A stretch of DNA of 64,000 bases, taken from positions 1 through 64,000 of the forward strand of contig JASBSB010000005.1 of the NCBI GenBank assembly GCA_030149205.1, given 5' to 3'. Under the pieces are notes generated by a model. That model ran no database searches and was not told where the DNA came from. It saw nothing but the letters and a program-made list of their open reading frames with translations. Shown in pieces: positions 1-9,794 of the stretch. The stretch's first letter is position 1, and each line of letters opens with the position of its first letter. The stretch comes from Candidatus Heimdallarchaeota archaeon (GTDB taxonomy: Archaea > Asgardarchaeota > Heimdallarchaeia > Heimdallarchaeales > Kariarchaeaceae). Made by a program: the position numbers and the translations under genes.

Positions 1-98
1 CTGAAGCAGCGAGCTCCGCTCCTGCGGGATCATAAGCCTCAGAACAAGCGGAAGAGTCTGCTGTGCTCTGTGGTCTGGTACAACCACAGAATCCGAGC

Positions 99-1529
99 TC
101 AGGGGGTGATTCCAGTGTAAACGAATTTTGGGACAAGCTTATTTTTAAATTCATTTACTATTTTAATTAACTGTTCTTTTGAAAATGATATTAACTCTTT
201 TTTATTAAATATCATTTTTTCTAATTTCCCGCTTGATATGTTAAGTGCTTTCTCTTGATAAATCTCTTTCTTATTGATAATGTTAAAATCTAAATCTAAG
301 AAATAAGAAGAAGTATTGATTATGCCCTTAGCTAAAAAATGACCTTTGGCAATTTCAATTAAATAACAATTGTTGATTTTTTTGATTATACCCGAAAAAT
401 CAGCATCCCAAAATTCTTGTATTATAGCGATTGAGATCCAAGTATAATTTTGAACAAGCTTCATCAATTTAAACAAACTCGCATTAACACTTTTCTTATT
501 GTCTAATGCTCTAATTCCATACCTATAGCAAAATGAAATAAAATTTTTATCTTCTATCTGATTATTTGCGAAAAGCCTCTGTACTTTTCCGTTAATAGAT
601 GATGGGTGTATAAGAACCGTACTATATCCCATACAATACTTTGATGGAGAGATATCTATTTTATTAGGTATCTTAGGAATCCGGGATAAATTGTTTGAAA
701 TAAAGATATGTGCTTTCGATATATTGACACCAAACTCTTGTGCAATAAGTCTAATCTTAATTTTATCATTTGAGATTATAATCTTAGGTATAATTGATCT
801 GTTTTGCAATGAAACTTCAATTAATTTGTTGGTCTTAAAAAAAAGCCCTGTTATTGGTCTCGTTTGTATAATATATATTTCTCTGTTGTCACTAACCCAT
901 TCAACATCAACCGGAAAATTAATTTTTTTCTCTATACTCTTAATAATTTTCCCCAATTCAATAATTTCAGCATCCAACTCTCCGGTTTTATTAAATTCAA
1001 TCCCATTTTTCGTATAATTTAATTTAATTTCTGTTCCCCTAACATCCCCAGCCATTAGTTTTTGGCCATATCCTCTTACATAAGAAATCTGCCCAATTAA
1101 TTTATTTCCAGTTAGAGGGGATGAAGAAAAAGCAACCCCTGAAAAATTTGCTTCAATTTTCTTTTGAATAATCACTCCAATTTTTTGTTTACCAGAATTT
1201 TGAACTTTTTTACAATTGTTTAACAATTCGTTTTCATCAAATTCACCTAATATTGAAAGAAAATGACCTGCTTTGCTTTCTTCTTCAGAGTCTTCAGTTG
1301 AAGATGAGCTTCTAATAGCTACACTAAATTTTCCTTTCCGAGAAAATTTTTGAGTGTTTTTAAGAATATTTTTAACAACCAACTCATCATCTAAATTGAT
1401 GTTTTTTGATAGAAAAACGCAAGGCGGGACTTTGAATCCATTTTTATTAAGCCAGTTTAACCAATCTGCTTTATTTCCAAATTCCAACTTATCAATTTTT
1501 TCACTAAAATTTTTAATTAATTTAATCAT
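99..1529 (-). CDS. PEP synthase/pyruvate phosphate dikinase N-terminal-domain-like protein (PPDK_N), no phospho-His or PEP-binding domains visible
   Basis: Translated ORF contains PPDK_N-type motifs (VAIRSSSSTEDSEEESKAGHF, VIIQKKIEANFSGVAFSSSPLTG, DVEWVSDNREIYIIQTRPI). C-terminus runs into a GC-rich window edge. Confidence 0.8.
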   Translation of the reverse strand: MIKLIKNFSEKIDKLEFGNKADWLNWLNKNGFKVPPCVFLSKNINLDDELVVKNILKNTQKFSRKGKFSVAIRSSSSTEDSEEESKAGHFLSILGEFDENELLNNCKKVQNSGKQKIGVIIQKKIEANFSGVAFSSSPLTGNKLIGQISYVRGYGQKLMAGDVRGTEIKLNYTKNGIEFNKTGELDAEIIELGKIIKSIEKKINFPVDVEWVSDNREIYIIQTRPITGLFFKTNKLIEVSLQNRSIIPKIIISNDKIKIRLIAQEFGVNISKAHIFISNNLSRIPKIPNKIDISPSKYCMGYSTVLIHPSSINGKVQRLFANNQIEDKNFISFCYRYGIRALDNKKSVNASLFKLMKLVQNYTWISIAIIQEFWDADFSGIIKKINNCYLIEIAKGHFLAKGIINTSSYFLDLDFNIINKKEIYQEKALNISSGKLEKMIFNKKELISFSKEQLIKIVNEFKNKLVPKFVYTGITP

Positions 1530-2071
1530 CTCCCTATAAGTAATTTCTCCCTCTTAATATAATTAGATACTGCATTAGGTACGAATTTTTCCCATTGTTG
1601 ATTGTTTTTCATCATATCTCTTATTGAAGTTGCTGAAATTATTCGTTTACTCTGAACTGTTTTAACCTCTAGTTTTAAAGATTTTAATATTTCAATTTTC
1701 TCATAATTCCATTTATTATCAGATTCTGAATTTAAAAGTGTAGTATAATATGTTGCATTTTGTGGAGCATAATTGAGTATCAAATCTGGGTAATTTATAG
1801 GAAAAGGGAGTATTGAGAAAGATTCCAAAGGCCTTTTTAAGTCAGTTAAAACCTCACGTATCATTTGTTGTCTATGAAAATAGCTGAAGGGATTGGATTC
1901 AGGTAGTGATCTTGAGGGGTCATTTCTAGTAAATTTATTTTTTGTAGGATCTGGGTTGGTAATTCCGATATAAACAAAGTCACACTCTTTAAAGGCTGTG
2001 CTGATATGATCGATATGACCATTATGAAACGGTTGAAATCTTCCAAAAACCAATCCCTTCCTCTTTTTCAT
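1526..2071 (-). CDS. Nicotinamide-nucleotide adenylyltransferase-like / HxGH nucleotidyltransferase
   Basis: GRFQPFHNGH (HxGH) and ISATSIRDMM motifs; likely ATG at 2069-2071 (MKKRKGLVFGRF) rather than the ORF-track start at 2131; 4-bp overlap with the PPDK_N-like gene. Confidence 0.8.
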   Translation of the reverse strand: MKKRKGLVFGRFQPFHNGHIDHISTAFKECDFVYIGITNPDPTKNKFTRNDPSRSLPESNPFSYFHRQQMIREVLTDLKRPLESFSILPFPINYPDLILNYAPQNATYYTTLLNSESDNKWNYEKIEILKSLKLEVKTVQSKRIISATSIRDMMKNNQQWEKFVPNAVSNYIKREKLLIGR

Positions 2072-2382
2072 TGAAATATACATTTTTAGTGAGACTTCCA
2101 AATATTTTAAGGTACCGTACAGCCAACTCAAAATATTAGATATTTTTTAATTCTATCATAAATTTGTGAAACGAGTCTATTAATTAGACCTCTATAAATT
2201 CGAATTATCAAATTTGCATTGAACAATATTCCAATTATGATAAACCTCAATGGTACTTAGTTTTTTGCAATCACCATTACCCCGAAAAATATAAAATTGA
2301 TCAAAATATATTTTAACCAATGAAGGTGAAAAACAAGCCTATTGCTTCGAACAAATTGAAGGCGAATATTGATCTGTACTAA

Positions 2383-2593
2383 ATATATGCTTTAATTCTA
2401 ATGCTTATGGGGGTTTTGATTTTTTTTTTCAGTAGATCCCATTTATCAATTTGCACCTGAAGTCACAAATCTATTTGGGTTGTCAAAACCTTTTTTCTCA
2501 TTAGTTGTTAGTTTAATTGGTCTAACTTTTATATTATTGTCAATAACATGTTCGGTTTATAGATTGAATAAAGCAACAACTCAACCCTGGTGA
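2383..2593 (+). pseudogene. Possible frameshifted remnant of a membrane protein
   Basis: Frame 1 reads ..YALILMLMGVLIFFF; across a T10 tract the adjacent frame continues DPIYQFAPEVTNLFGLSKPFFSLVVSLIGLTFILLSITCSVYRLNKATTQPW*. No intact ORF. Confidence 0.3.
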
Positions 2594-3057
2594 TAAAGGC
2601 AAAAATAACAAAAATGCAAATTACAAATACTGCCAACTGACTGTCATAATTTTGACTGTTTTGATTCTATTGACTAACAAGTTACCACTTGCTGAATTGC
2701 AAAACCCACTATTATGGGGATTTCGATCTCTGGAATATTACACTTTTTTTATTTGTATATTTTCTATACTTTCTTTGAAATTCAGAGCTGTGGTTGGAGG
2801 CACAACAGTTGTTTCTTACAGAGTGGTGCATTTTTTAATTTCAGTGCTTAATCTGACCAATTTTTTGATCTCTAACTTTTTTATCTATGTTAACCTAATT
2901 TTGTATCTCAGAACTCTAACAGATAAATATAATATTGTTTTTTGTAAATTCACCTTAAAGAATCTAGTAATCTCCAGCATTAATCCTTGTTTCTTGTAGT
3001 GTTAAGTCAAATAGGATTCCCTTCTTGATTTTCAACTTTAGGGATTCAATTGTGTTT

Positions 3058-3091
3058 TTGCGTATAGCTACGGCTAAACGCAATTTTTTTT
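3058..3091 (+). terminator. Stem-loop followed by T8, intrinsic-terminator-like
   Basis: TTGCGT-A-TAGC-[TACG]-GCTA-A-ACGCAA followed by TTTTTTTT in a region with no convincing CDS. Confidence 0.45.
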
Positions 3092-3550
3092 GAAGCTTGA
3101 ATTTGAAAATGTGATAATCTCAAAATTTAGGGTTAAAATTAATGTTTGTTATTAACATACACTCATAAACCTAATTGATCCAAAAAACAGACTGAGGGAC
3201 TTCATATGGAATCTCTTGTGAAAGCATTTCTTTTGCGTTGCAACAGAACTTTATATCTTGTAGGGATTGAGAGCGTAATATCTGACTTGGTCGTCATTAA
3301 AGACTTAGATGGTTGGATTTTACATCTAAATTGGATTTAGACTGTCCATTAATAAATTCAAACAAACTAACTTAAGCTGCATAGGGAAATACAAGGTTAA
3401 GAAACCATGCGTGAGATTATAACCATAGGATTAATCCAGTTGCTTACTTTACAACGTTTGTCTTATCTCCATGAACGAAGAAGTTTTGATATCAAAACTC
3501 AAAATTGATTGCTAAAATTATATGTTATTGTTAATATTCTAAATAAGGGA

Positions 3551-3745
3551 TTAATATCTGTTGTTTCTACGTGGGGGCCTCTTTGCTCTGTAGCAATCTT
3601 GACAGTAGACAGGTCTCACACCGTCTGGTTTGAAGGGAACTTGGGTTTCCTTACCACATTCTGAACAGACAACTGTATGCATTTCTCTGGGTTCTCTATG
3701 ACCTCTTTCGGGTCTTCTTTCTGATTCGTCATTGGAATAGCTCAT
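3551..3745 (-). CDS. Small CxxC-x(n)-CxxC zinc-ribbon protein with Arg-rich tails (copy 1)
   Basis: CSECGKETQVPFKPDGVRPVYCQDCYRAKRPPRRNNRY; paralog at 4739-4915. Confidence 0.85.
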   Translation of the reverse strand: MSYSNDESERRPERGHREPREMHTVVCSECGKETQVPFKPDGVRPVYCQDCYRAKRPPRRNNRY

Positions 3746-3760
3746 TCTATCACCATTTGT

Positions 3761-3849
3761 GTAATATTACGGAACTATTTTGATTTACAGTGAAAGGAAA
3801 GATAATTACGTAATCTACGATACAATATACTGTGTTGAAGTTTATAAAG
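3761..3849 (-). promoter_or_regulatory. Promoter/leader of zinc-ribbon copy 1: TATA-like TTTATAAAG (3841-3849), palindromes ATTACGTAAT (3805-3814) and GTAATATTAC (3761-3770)
   Basis: Same elements at same spacing upstream of copy 2. Confidence 0.6.
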
Positions 3850-4199
3850 GGTTGTTTATGAATGAATTATTCTATCATTTGAATTAATTTTTTATTGATT
3901 CTCAATAAATTCATTTTAATTTTTAATATGGGATCCCACCTCTTTCTTCTAATCCTAAGAACCATATCTGTATTAATTTGGATGTACCATATACACATTT
4001 CAATCTCTACCAGGGTTAACATTCTATAGCAACCGAGGTCATTTTTCTAAGGGGAAATAACTATGCATTTTGATTTTCAAAATCTTGGAACTATCGGAGT
4101 GGACAATTTGATTTTTTGTTAGATTCGGCCTCGAATAACCAAAAAAGATTTGTACAAATTTCTTCATAATAGTTTCTATCTTTTGGAATGATTGAATTT

Positions 4200-4511
4200 T
4201 CATAAATTAGTTTCTGGATGTAATGAGAGTTTCACCTCTCTTAAAGTCTCAATTGTCTGTACGCCACCTTTTATGGATGGATCATTTTCCATTATATTAC
4301 GAGCCTCGTTAAGGCTGTCTGCTTTGAAGATGTAAATTCCGAATGGGCTACCCTCATCGATTATTGGACCTGCAAGATAGAGCTTGCCCTCTTTCTGTAA
4401 TTTTTGAAGATATTGAAAATGTTCACTCATCAGTTTCTCATCTTTTTCTGTAAAATTAGTCATGAAGTCTTCTTTATATGGTTTAGCTGTTGCAAAAAAT
4501 GTTTTGACCAT
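4200..4511 (-). CDS. YciI-family (YCII-related domain) protein
   Basis: 103 aa; HFQYLQKLQKEGKLYLAGPIIDEGSPFGIYIFKADSLNEARNIMENDPSIKGGV matches the YciI pattern. Confidence 0.8.
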   Translation of the reverse strand: MVKTFFATAKPYKEDFMTNFTEKDEKLMSEHFQYLQKLQKEGKLYLAGPIIDEGSPFGIYIFKADSLNEARNIMENDPSIKGGVQTIETLREVKLSLHPETNL

Positions 4512-4738
4512 AAAAAATAACGTTCAGTTAATAATTTAAATTGATTGTTACGCTAGTGTTGGTTAGATTAAGAAATTAAAGTTTTGGAGATACCCGATAG
4601 TTGATTTTTTTTGGGTTTACAAGTTCTACTTAGTCTCAGTTGCAAGCATTGCTAATAGTTCAAAATGTTCGAATTTTAAATTTGAAACAAATTTTTTTGT
4701 TGTTTAAATTATATATTTTTTAATATTTTATTATTGAA

Positions 4739-4915
4739 TTAATATCTGTTGTTTCTACGTGGGGGTCTCTTTGCTTTGTAGCAATCTTGACAGTAGACAG
4801 GTCTCACACCGTCTGGTTTGAAGGGAACCTGGGTTTCCTTTCCACATTCTGCACATGTAACTGTGTGCATTTCTCTTTCGGATCTTCTATCTGAATCGTT
4901 GTTGGTATAGCTCAT
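4739..4915 (-). CDS. Small CxxC-x(n)-CxxC zinc-ribbon protein (copy 2), absent from supplied ORF track
   Basis: Manual translation: MSYTNNDSDRRSEREMHTVTCAECGKETQVPFKPDGVRPVYCQDCYKAKRPPRRNNRY* (58 aa), near-identical to 3551-3745. Confidence 0.85.
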   Translation of the reverse strand: MSYTNNDSDRRSEREMHTVTCAECGKETQVPFKPDGVRPVYCQDCYKAKRPPRRNNRY

Positions 4916-4936
4916 TCTATCACCTGTTTTTATTTT

Positions 4937-5025
4937 GTAATATTACGAAACTATTTTAGTTTTCTGAGAAAGGAAAGATAATTACGTAATCTACTAATTA
5001 ATGGTAAACATGATGGTTTATAAAG
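4937..5025 (-). promoter_or_regulatory. Promoter/leader of zinc-ribbon copy 2: TTTATAAAG (5017-5025), ATTACGTAAT (4981-4990), GTAATATTAC (4937-4946)
   Basis: Identical element spacing to copy 1. Confidence 0.6.
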
Positions 5026-5250
5026 GATTGTTTAGAATTAACTTTTCCAGCAGAAGAATAATCCAATCTCTACATCAGTCTCAGAAAATAAAGAAATTAT
5101 AAAGAATTCAGGGTGATTTAGGCTCTGCATCCTTTGAAAAGTTAGTACTATCCATAAAATTTTTAGAGAATAACTTGTTTGAGTTGATGGATCAATAATT
5201 CAAAGTGAAGAAATAATATTTTACAAAATCATCATGTGAATTCTCGTATT

Positions 5251-6060
5251 CTAATACTCCAGAAGTGTTCCACTTCTTCTGGCGTCCCTTTCTTTTTTGA
5301 GGTAATATTTTACACCAATATAGGGAAAAGCCACTGCTGAAATTAAGCTTATTATAATTTCATACTCAATGGGAATAATTGTCTGAATTACTCCATTTGT
5401 CGAAAAAGCAACTCCTCTCAGGGCATCCACATTGTAGGTGAAGGGAATCATTAATGCGATATAATACCCTGTCTCTGGTAAAGAAGAAACTGGAATAAAG
5501 ACTCCAGATAGAATTATCACAAAAAACGGTAGAAAAAAGGCAGCTCTTAAGCCAGTTTCTTTAGCTGTTATTGTAAATCCGGACATAAATATTCCAAACC
5601 CAAAAGACTGGGCAATTATACCTAAAAATAAAAGAGTAGACCATATTGGGTTATGTAAGGCTGGATTTCCAAATGAGATGAGAACAATAAAGTAATACAA
5701 CACAATAATTCCAACTAAAAATCCAGCCCTGACAAAGAGTACTCCCAATACTGAGGAAAATCTAGGTGCAGGCGATAAAAGTATTGATTCAAGTGTTCCC
5801 TGTTGTTGCTCCTCTGTTATTCTCATCGGGGCATCAGAAGAGATGCTCACAATCATAAAAATGACCATTCCCAGAAATACCTCAGGAGCAAAAGTTCTAG
5901 AATTAATGCCTCCTGTTGGTTGGTATAATATCGCAGTAAAAGCAAATATCAGTGTTAAGAAGAGAGGAAATACAATGGCCCCTAGAATTCGAGCTGGATA
6001 GCGAAGAAATATTATCCTCTCTTTATCTATCATGGCCAAAATAAGTTTGATGTATTTCAT
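5251..6060 (-). CDS. ABC-2 type transporter permease
   Basis: Multiple TM helices; EEQQQGTLESILLSPAPRFSSVLG; 1-bp junction with upstream permease. Confidence 0.85.
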   Translation of the reverse strand: MKYIKLILAMIDKERIIFLRYPARILGAIVFPLFLTLIFAFTAILYQPTGGINSRTFAPEVFLGMVIFMIVSISSDAPMRITEEQQQGTLESILLSPAPRFSSVLGVLFVRAGFLVGIIVLYYFIVLISFGNPALHNPIWSTLLFLGIIAQSFGFGIFMSGFTITAKETGLRAAFFLPFFVIILSGVFIPVSSLPETGYYIALMIPFTYNVDALRGVAFSTNGVIQTIIPIEYEIIISLISAVAFPYIGVKYYLKKERDARRSGTLLEY

Positions 6061-6950
6061 TAGAAAACCCCCAATCCCTGTGTCTTTCTCATAGATCTGT
6101 CGGTCATTGAATAAACCTTAGCTCCAACCAGAGGATAAAAGAGTGATAGGGCTAGAATCACCATGAGGTCCCCATACCAACTTCCTAATATCCATTGAGT
6201 TCCAATCAATGAAGAACGTATCCCATTATTTTGCCAGGTTGGCGGGAGAAGATAGGAGAAAACCTGAAAATATATCGGAAGCAATGTGATTGGGAAGAAG
6301 ATTCCCATTGCCACACCCATGAAATTTGAAATGATTCCCTGTAGGCTCTGCATATCCTTGTACTTCACTACAAGAGCACCAAATCCAAAAGCAAGTCCAT
6401 AGAGGGGAAGCATTCCCACTAAAAGAAAAAGCAGTGCGAACATCACCCCCGAAAATGAAGTGAATGGGTTCACCCTAAAAATCAATCCAGCAAGTATCAA
6501 AGAAACAAAAAAGTTGATAAGAGCTCGCACTATGGCATAAAATCCAGTTCCAAGTAAAACATATATCTGGCTGATTGGTGCTAGATATAATGATTCTAAG
6601 GTTCCGGTAACCTGTTCTCTTCTCAAAAAAAAGCCAAAATTGAACAGGGCACCATTTATGATTTGAAAGACATTAGCCCCTAAAATAGAATAAATGACAA
6701 AATTCGCAGTTGTAGAACCCACTGAGCTTTGAAAGTTTTTCACAGCGTTTCCATATCCTCCTGCGACCGAAATCCCTATAAAAATTGGAAAGACTGAAAA
6801 GAGAAGTGGTGTTATAATGTCAAAGAACAGTGCAGCTTTGTATCTTGATATCTGGGTTGTCCTCTGAACGAATACCCCCCAAGTTATAGACCAATTCGCC
6901 CTCCAAGAGAATTTAGTGTGGTGAGGTTTTGAAATGAACTCTTTATTCAT
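6060..6950 (-). CDS. ABC-2 type transporter permease
   Basis: Multiple TM helices; RREQVTGTLESLYLAPISQIYVLLG; overlaps ATPase gene. Confidence 0.85.
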   Translation of the reverse strand: MNKEFISKPHHTKFSWRANWSITWGVFVQRTTQISRYKAALFFDIITPLLFSVFPIFIGISVAGGYGNAVKNFQSSVGSTTANFVIYSILGANVFQIINGALFNFGFFLRREQVTGTLESLYLAPISQIYVLLGTGFYAIVRALINFFVSLILAGLIFRVNPFTSFSGVMFALLFLLVGMLPLYGLAFGFGALVVKYKDMQSLQGIISNFMGVAMGIFFPITLLPIYFQVFSYLLPPTWQNNGIRSSLIGTQWILGSWYGDLMVILALSLFYPLVGAKVYSMTDRSMRKTQGLGVF

Positions 6951-7954
6951 TTTCTGGTGTCCTCCGATAATGATCTCCCTGTTAATTCAATGAAAACATC
7001 TTCTAGGCTAGGTTCTGATCGACTGAGCGCATCTATTATTCCACCATTATTAATGATTACCTCCATGATTTTATGGAGACTTGAATCACCAGAAACCTCA
7101 ATTTGAAGTGATGTTAATCCATCATTGGTTTGTGAGGTTCCCACTCCTTTGACAAACTCCAATGAATTAAGTTTTGCAACAATATCCTCTGAAATTACAC
7201 CTGTGACTTTAACACTTCTTTCCATTTTAGAAAGCTTTTTGATGTTATCTGGCGTATCCTTTGCTATAATTCTTCCCTCATCAATTATGGCAACCTCATC
7301 ACAGAGTTCTGTTATCTCAGACATAATATGTGAGGTATACACAACAGTTTTACCCTCACTTGGAAGCTTTTTCACTATTTGTCTGAGCTTTCGAGCTCCT
7401 TGAACATCCATCGCAATGGTTGGTTCATCAAGAAATATGACCGGAGCATCATTAAGCAAAGCTTTTGCAAATGCCACTTTCATACGTTGTCCCGATGAAT
7501 AACTCTCCACAGTCCTATCAATAAATTCCTCCAATTCGAGAAGCTTAATCAAATATTGAATCCTATCCAAAATGAAATCTGGATCAAGTGAATACAACCT
7601 CCCAAAAAAAGTCAAATTCTCTCGACCAGTAAGTTTCCAATAAAGCCCCCGTTCTCCCATCAACATACATCCTATACTGGCTCTTACCTGTTTTTCATCA
7701 TTTATAACGTCATAGCCGTTGATCTTCAAGATTCCAGAGGTAGGGATTAAAAGGGTGGTCAAACATTTGATTAATGTGGTTTTTCCAGCACCGTTTGGAC
7801 CTAGCAGACCAAAAATAACTCCCTCTGGAATATCTAGGTCAATAGATTTTAATGCATGAACTTGTTTGGTTTCTGCACCAGAGAATAAGCCCTTTCTAAT
7901 TTTGGAACTGTAAGTCATTTTCAGATCTTTTATAGATATTATGGCACTCAACAA
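6947..7954 (-). CDS. ABC-2 type transporter ATP-binding protein
   Basis: Walker A GPNGAGKT, signature YSSGQ, Walker B VIFLDEPT, C-terminal SLEDVFIELTGR. Confidence 0.92.
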   Translation of the reverse strand: MLSAIISIKDLKMTYSSKIRKGLFSGAETKQVHALKSIDLDIPEGVIFGLLGPNGAGKTTLIKCLTTLLIPTSGILKINGYDVINDEKQVRASIGCMLMGERGLYWKLTGRENLTFFGRLYSLDPDFILDRIQYLIKLLELEEFIDRTVESYSSGQRMKVAFAKALLNDAPVIFLDEPTIAMDVQGARKLRQIVKKLPSEGKTVVYTSHIMSEITELCDEVAIIDEGRIIAKDTPDNIKKLSKMERSVKVTGVISEDIVAKLNSLEFVKGVGTSQTNDGLTSLQIEVSGDSSLHKIMEVIINNGGIIDALSRSEPSLEDVFIELTGRSLSEDTRK

Positions 7955-8265
7955 AGCTTTATGTGGATATAGTTTAATAAGCCTTTTCTTTCAAATAAAA
8001 TTATTGGCATGAGAATATCCCCTCAATCTTAATTCTACTATGTTAATTTAAAGCAATAATGTATGTGATTAATAATTACCATGAAGATTGGATGAAATGT
8101 TATGGTAAATAAAAACCTTAGAATTTAAATGGGAGATTATCTGAAATCTATCTTTAGAAGTTACCATTAATTAATAATTCTCTTTCTAATTGAAATCATG
8201 AAACAAATCATAGGCTACAGGAAGTGAATTGATTTATTGATGAACTGCCTATGCTATACCTATTT

Positions 8266-9621
8266 CTACTTTTTCTTTGCACCATTTGTTCTCCTTAGGA
8301 GTATGTAACCAGAAATCCCAGCAATGAATGAAGCAATTAAGATTGCTATTTTTGACACTGATAACACAATCGGGTTCAATTCAAATGCTAATGTTGCGAT
8401 AAACGTCGACATGGTAAATCCTATCCCTGCCAGAAACCCGAGCCCTAGTATATGATTCCACGTTAACCCCGTTGGTAATTTTGCAAAGCCTGACTGTAAA
8501 GCTATATATGATGCAAGAAATATCCCCAATGGTTTTCCAATAGCCAACCCAAGAATTATCCCAAGAGAAACAGGGTGGGAAATAGCATCTATCGAGTTAG
8601 CTGAAAATTTAACCCCTGCATTTGCTAAGGCAAAAATGGGCATAACCGTAAATGTTACCCAAGGAGCAAGTGAATGTTCCAACCTTTGAAGGGGAGATTC
8701 AACTTCTTGACAATTGTGTTCAAGTTTGGCTATTGTATCCATATAGATGGATAACTCCTTCGCTGAAAATTCCTTATCAATTGTTGCATCTGTAAGGTTT
8801 TGAATTAATAATTTTGATTTGTCCCTAAATTCTACAAAATCAATTTTTACGGTTGCAGGGATTGTCATAGCTAATATGACTCCAGCGATAGTAGCATGTA
8901 TTCCAGACCCAAAAAAACCGTACCACATAACAGCTCCAATCAACATATAAGGGAGGATTCTCCTCACATTTAGCAGGTTTAGACCGACAAGCAAAAGAAA
9001 CATCACCAGTGCCAAAACCAAATAATTGAACTTGATGCTACCTGAATAAAATACTGCAATAATCAATATGGCAGCAATATCGTCAATAATCGCAAGTGAA
9101 GCTAAAAATACTCGAGCTGTCATTGGAACCCTGTTTCCGAGTAGATAGAGCACACCAAGTGCAAATGCAATATCTGTGGCTGCTGGAATAGCCCAGCCCT
9201 TTGTGTTTAGTGGGTTTGACATATTAAAGGCAAGATACAACCCTGCTGGGACTAATATCCCACCTATAGCTGCAGTGATGGGTAGCATGGCTGCTTTCAA
9301 GTTTCTAAGTTCCCCGATAAGAATCTCTCGCTTAACTTCTAAACCAACCAAGAGAAAGAAAATTGCCATAAGAAGATCATTAATCCAAAGTGTAAGAGGT
9401 TTTGAAAGTATGAAACTCCCTGAAGAAACAGTAAAATAAATGTGCCAAAAATCATAATATCCTTTATTGTCAACATTTGCCCATATCAGGGCTACAATTA
9501 CTGTGGCAATCAAAATTATTCCACTGGTTGCTTCATATTTTAAGAATTTTCTAAAGGGTGTTGCTATTTTTTCAGCTGGGGTATCACGCCTCATTCTCAT
9601 GATGTTTGTACTATGAACCAT
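8266..9621 (-). CDS. nhaA: NhaA-type Na+/H+ antiporter
   Basis: FLLVGLEVKREILIGELRN, GWAIPAATDIAFALGVLYLLGNRVP, SPLQRLEHSLAPWVTFTVMPIFALANAGV. Confidence 0.95.
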   Translation of the reverse strand: MVHSTNIMRMRRDTPAEKIATPFRKFLKYEATSGIILIATVIVALIWANVDNKGYYDFWHIYFTVSSGSFILSKPLTLWINDLLMAIFFLLVGLEVKREILIGELRNLKAAMLPITAAIGGILVPAGLYLAFNMSNPLNTKGWAIPAATDIAFALGVLYLLGNRVPMTARVFLASLAIIDDIAAILIIAVFYSGSIKFNYLVLALVMFLLLVGLNLLNVRRILPYMLIGAVMWYGFFGSGIHATIAGVILAMTIPATVKIDFVEFRDKSKLLIQNLTDATIDKEFSAKELSIYMDTIAKLEHNCQEVESPLQRLEHSLAPWVTFTVMPIFALANAGVKFSANSIDAISHPVSLGIILGLAIGKPLGIFLASYIALQSGFAKLPTGLTWNHILGLGFLAGIGFTMSTFIATLAFELNPIVLSVSKIAILIASFIAGISGYILLRRTNGAKKK

Positions 9622-9794
9622 AAATTAGGTGAAGTGTCTTAAATTATAAATTAATTCGTTAAAACCCATGAAAAATAATTGAATTACTAAAAAATCCTAA
9701 AATTCTCATTTAAAATTAAAATATCCTTATAGTATTAGAGTATCTCATATTTTATAGTATTATTTAGTTTATTTATCGCTAGATTCTATTACAA

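Noticed and set aside
691-1017. Plus-strand 108-aa ORF
   Set aside because: Antisense to the PPDK_N-like gene, which has clear motifs; composition looks like reverse-complement translation.
2652-2999. 115-aa plus-strand ORF in gene-poor region
   Set aside because: Hydrophobic, AT-driven, no recognisable domain or conserved partner; cannot support as CDS.
3204-3340. 44-aa ORF MESLVKAFLLRCNRTLYLVGIESVISDLVVIKDLDGWILHLNWI
   Set aside because: Short, no conserved motif or clear promoter; not supportable.
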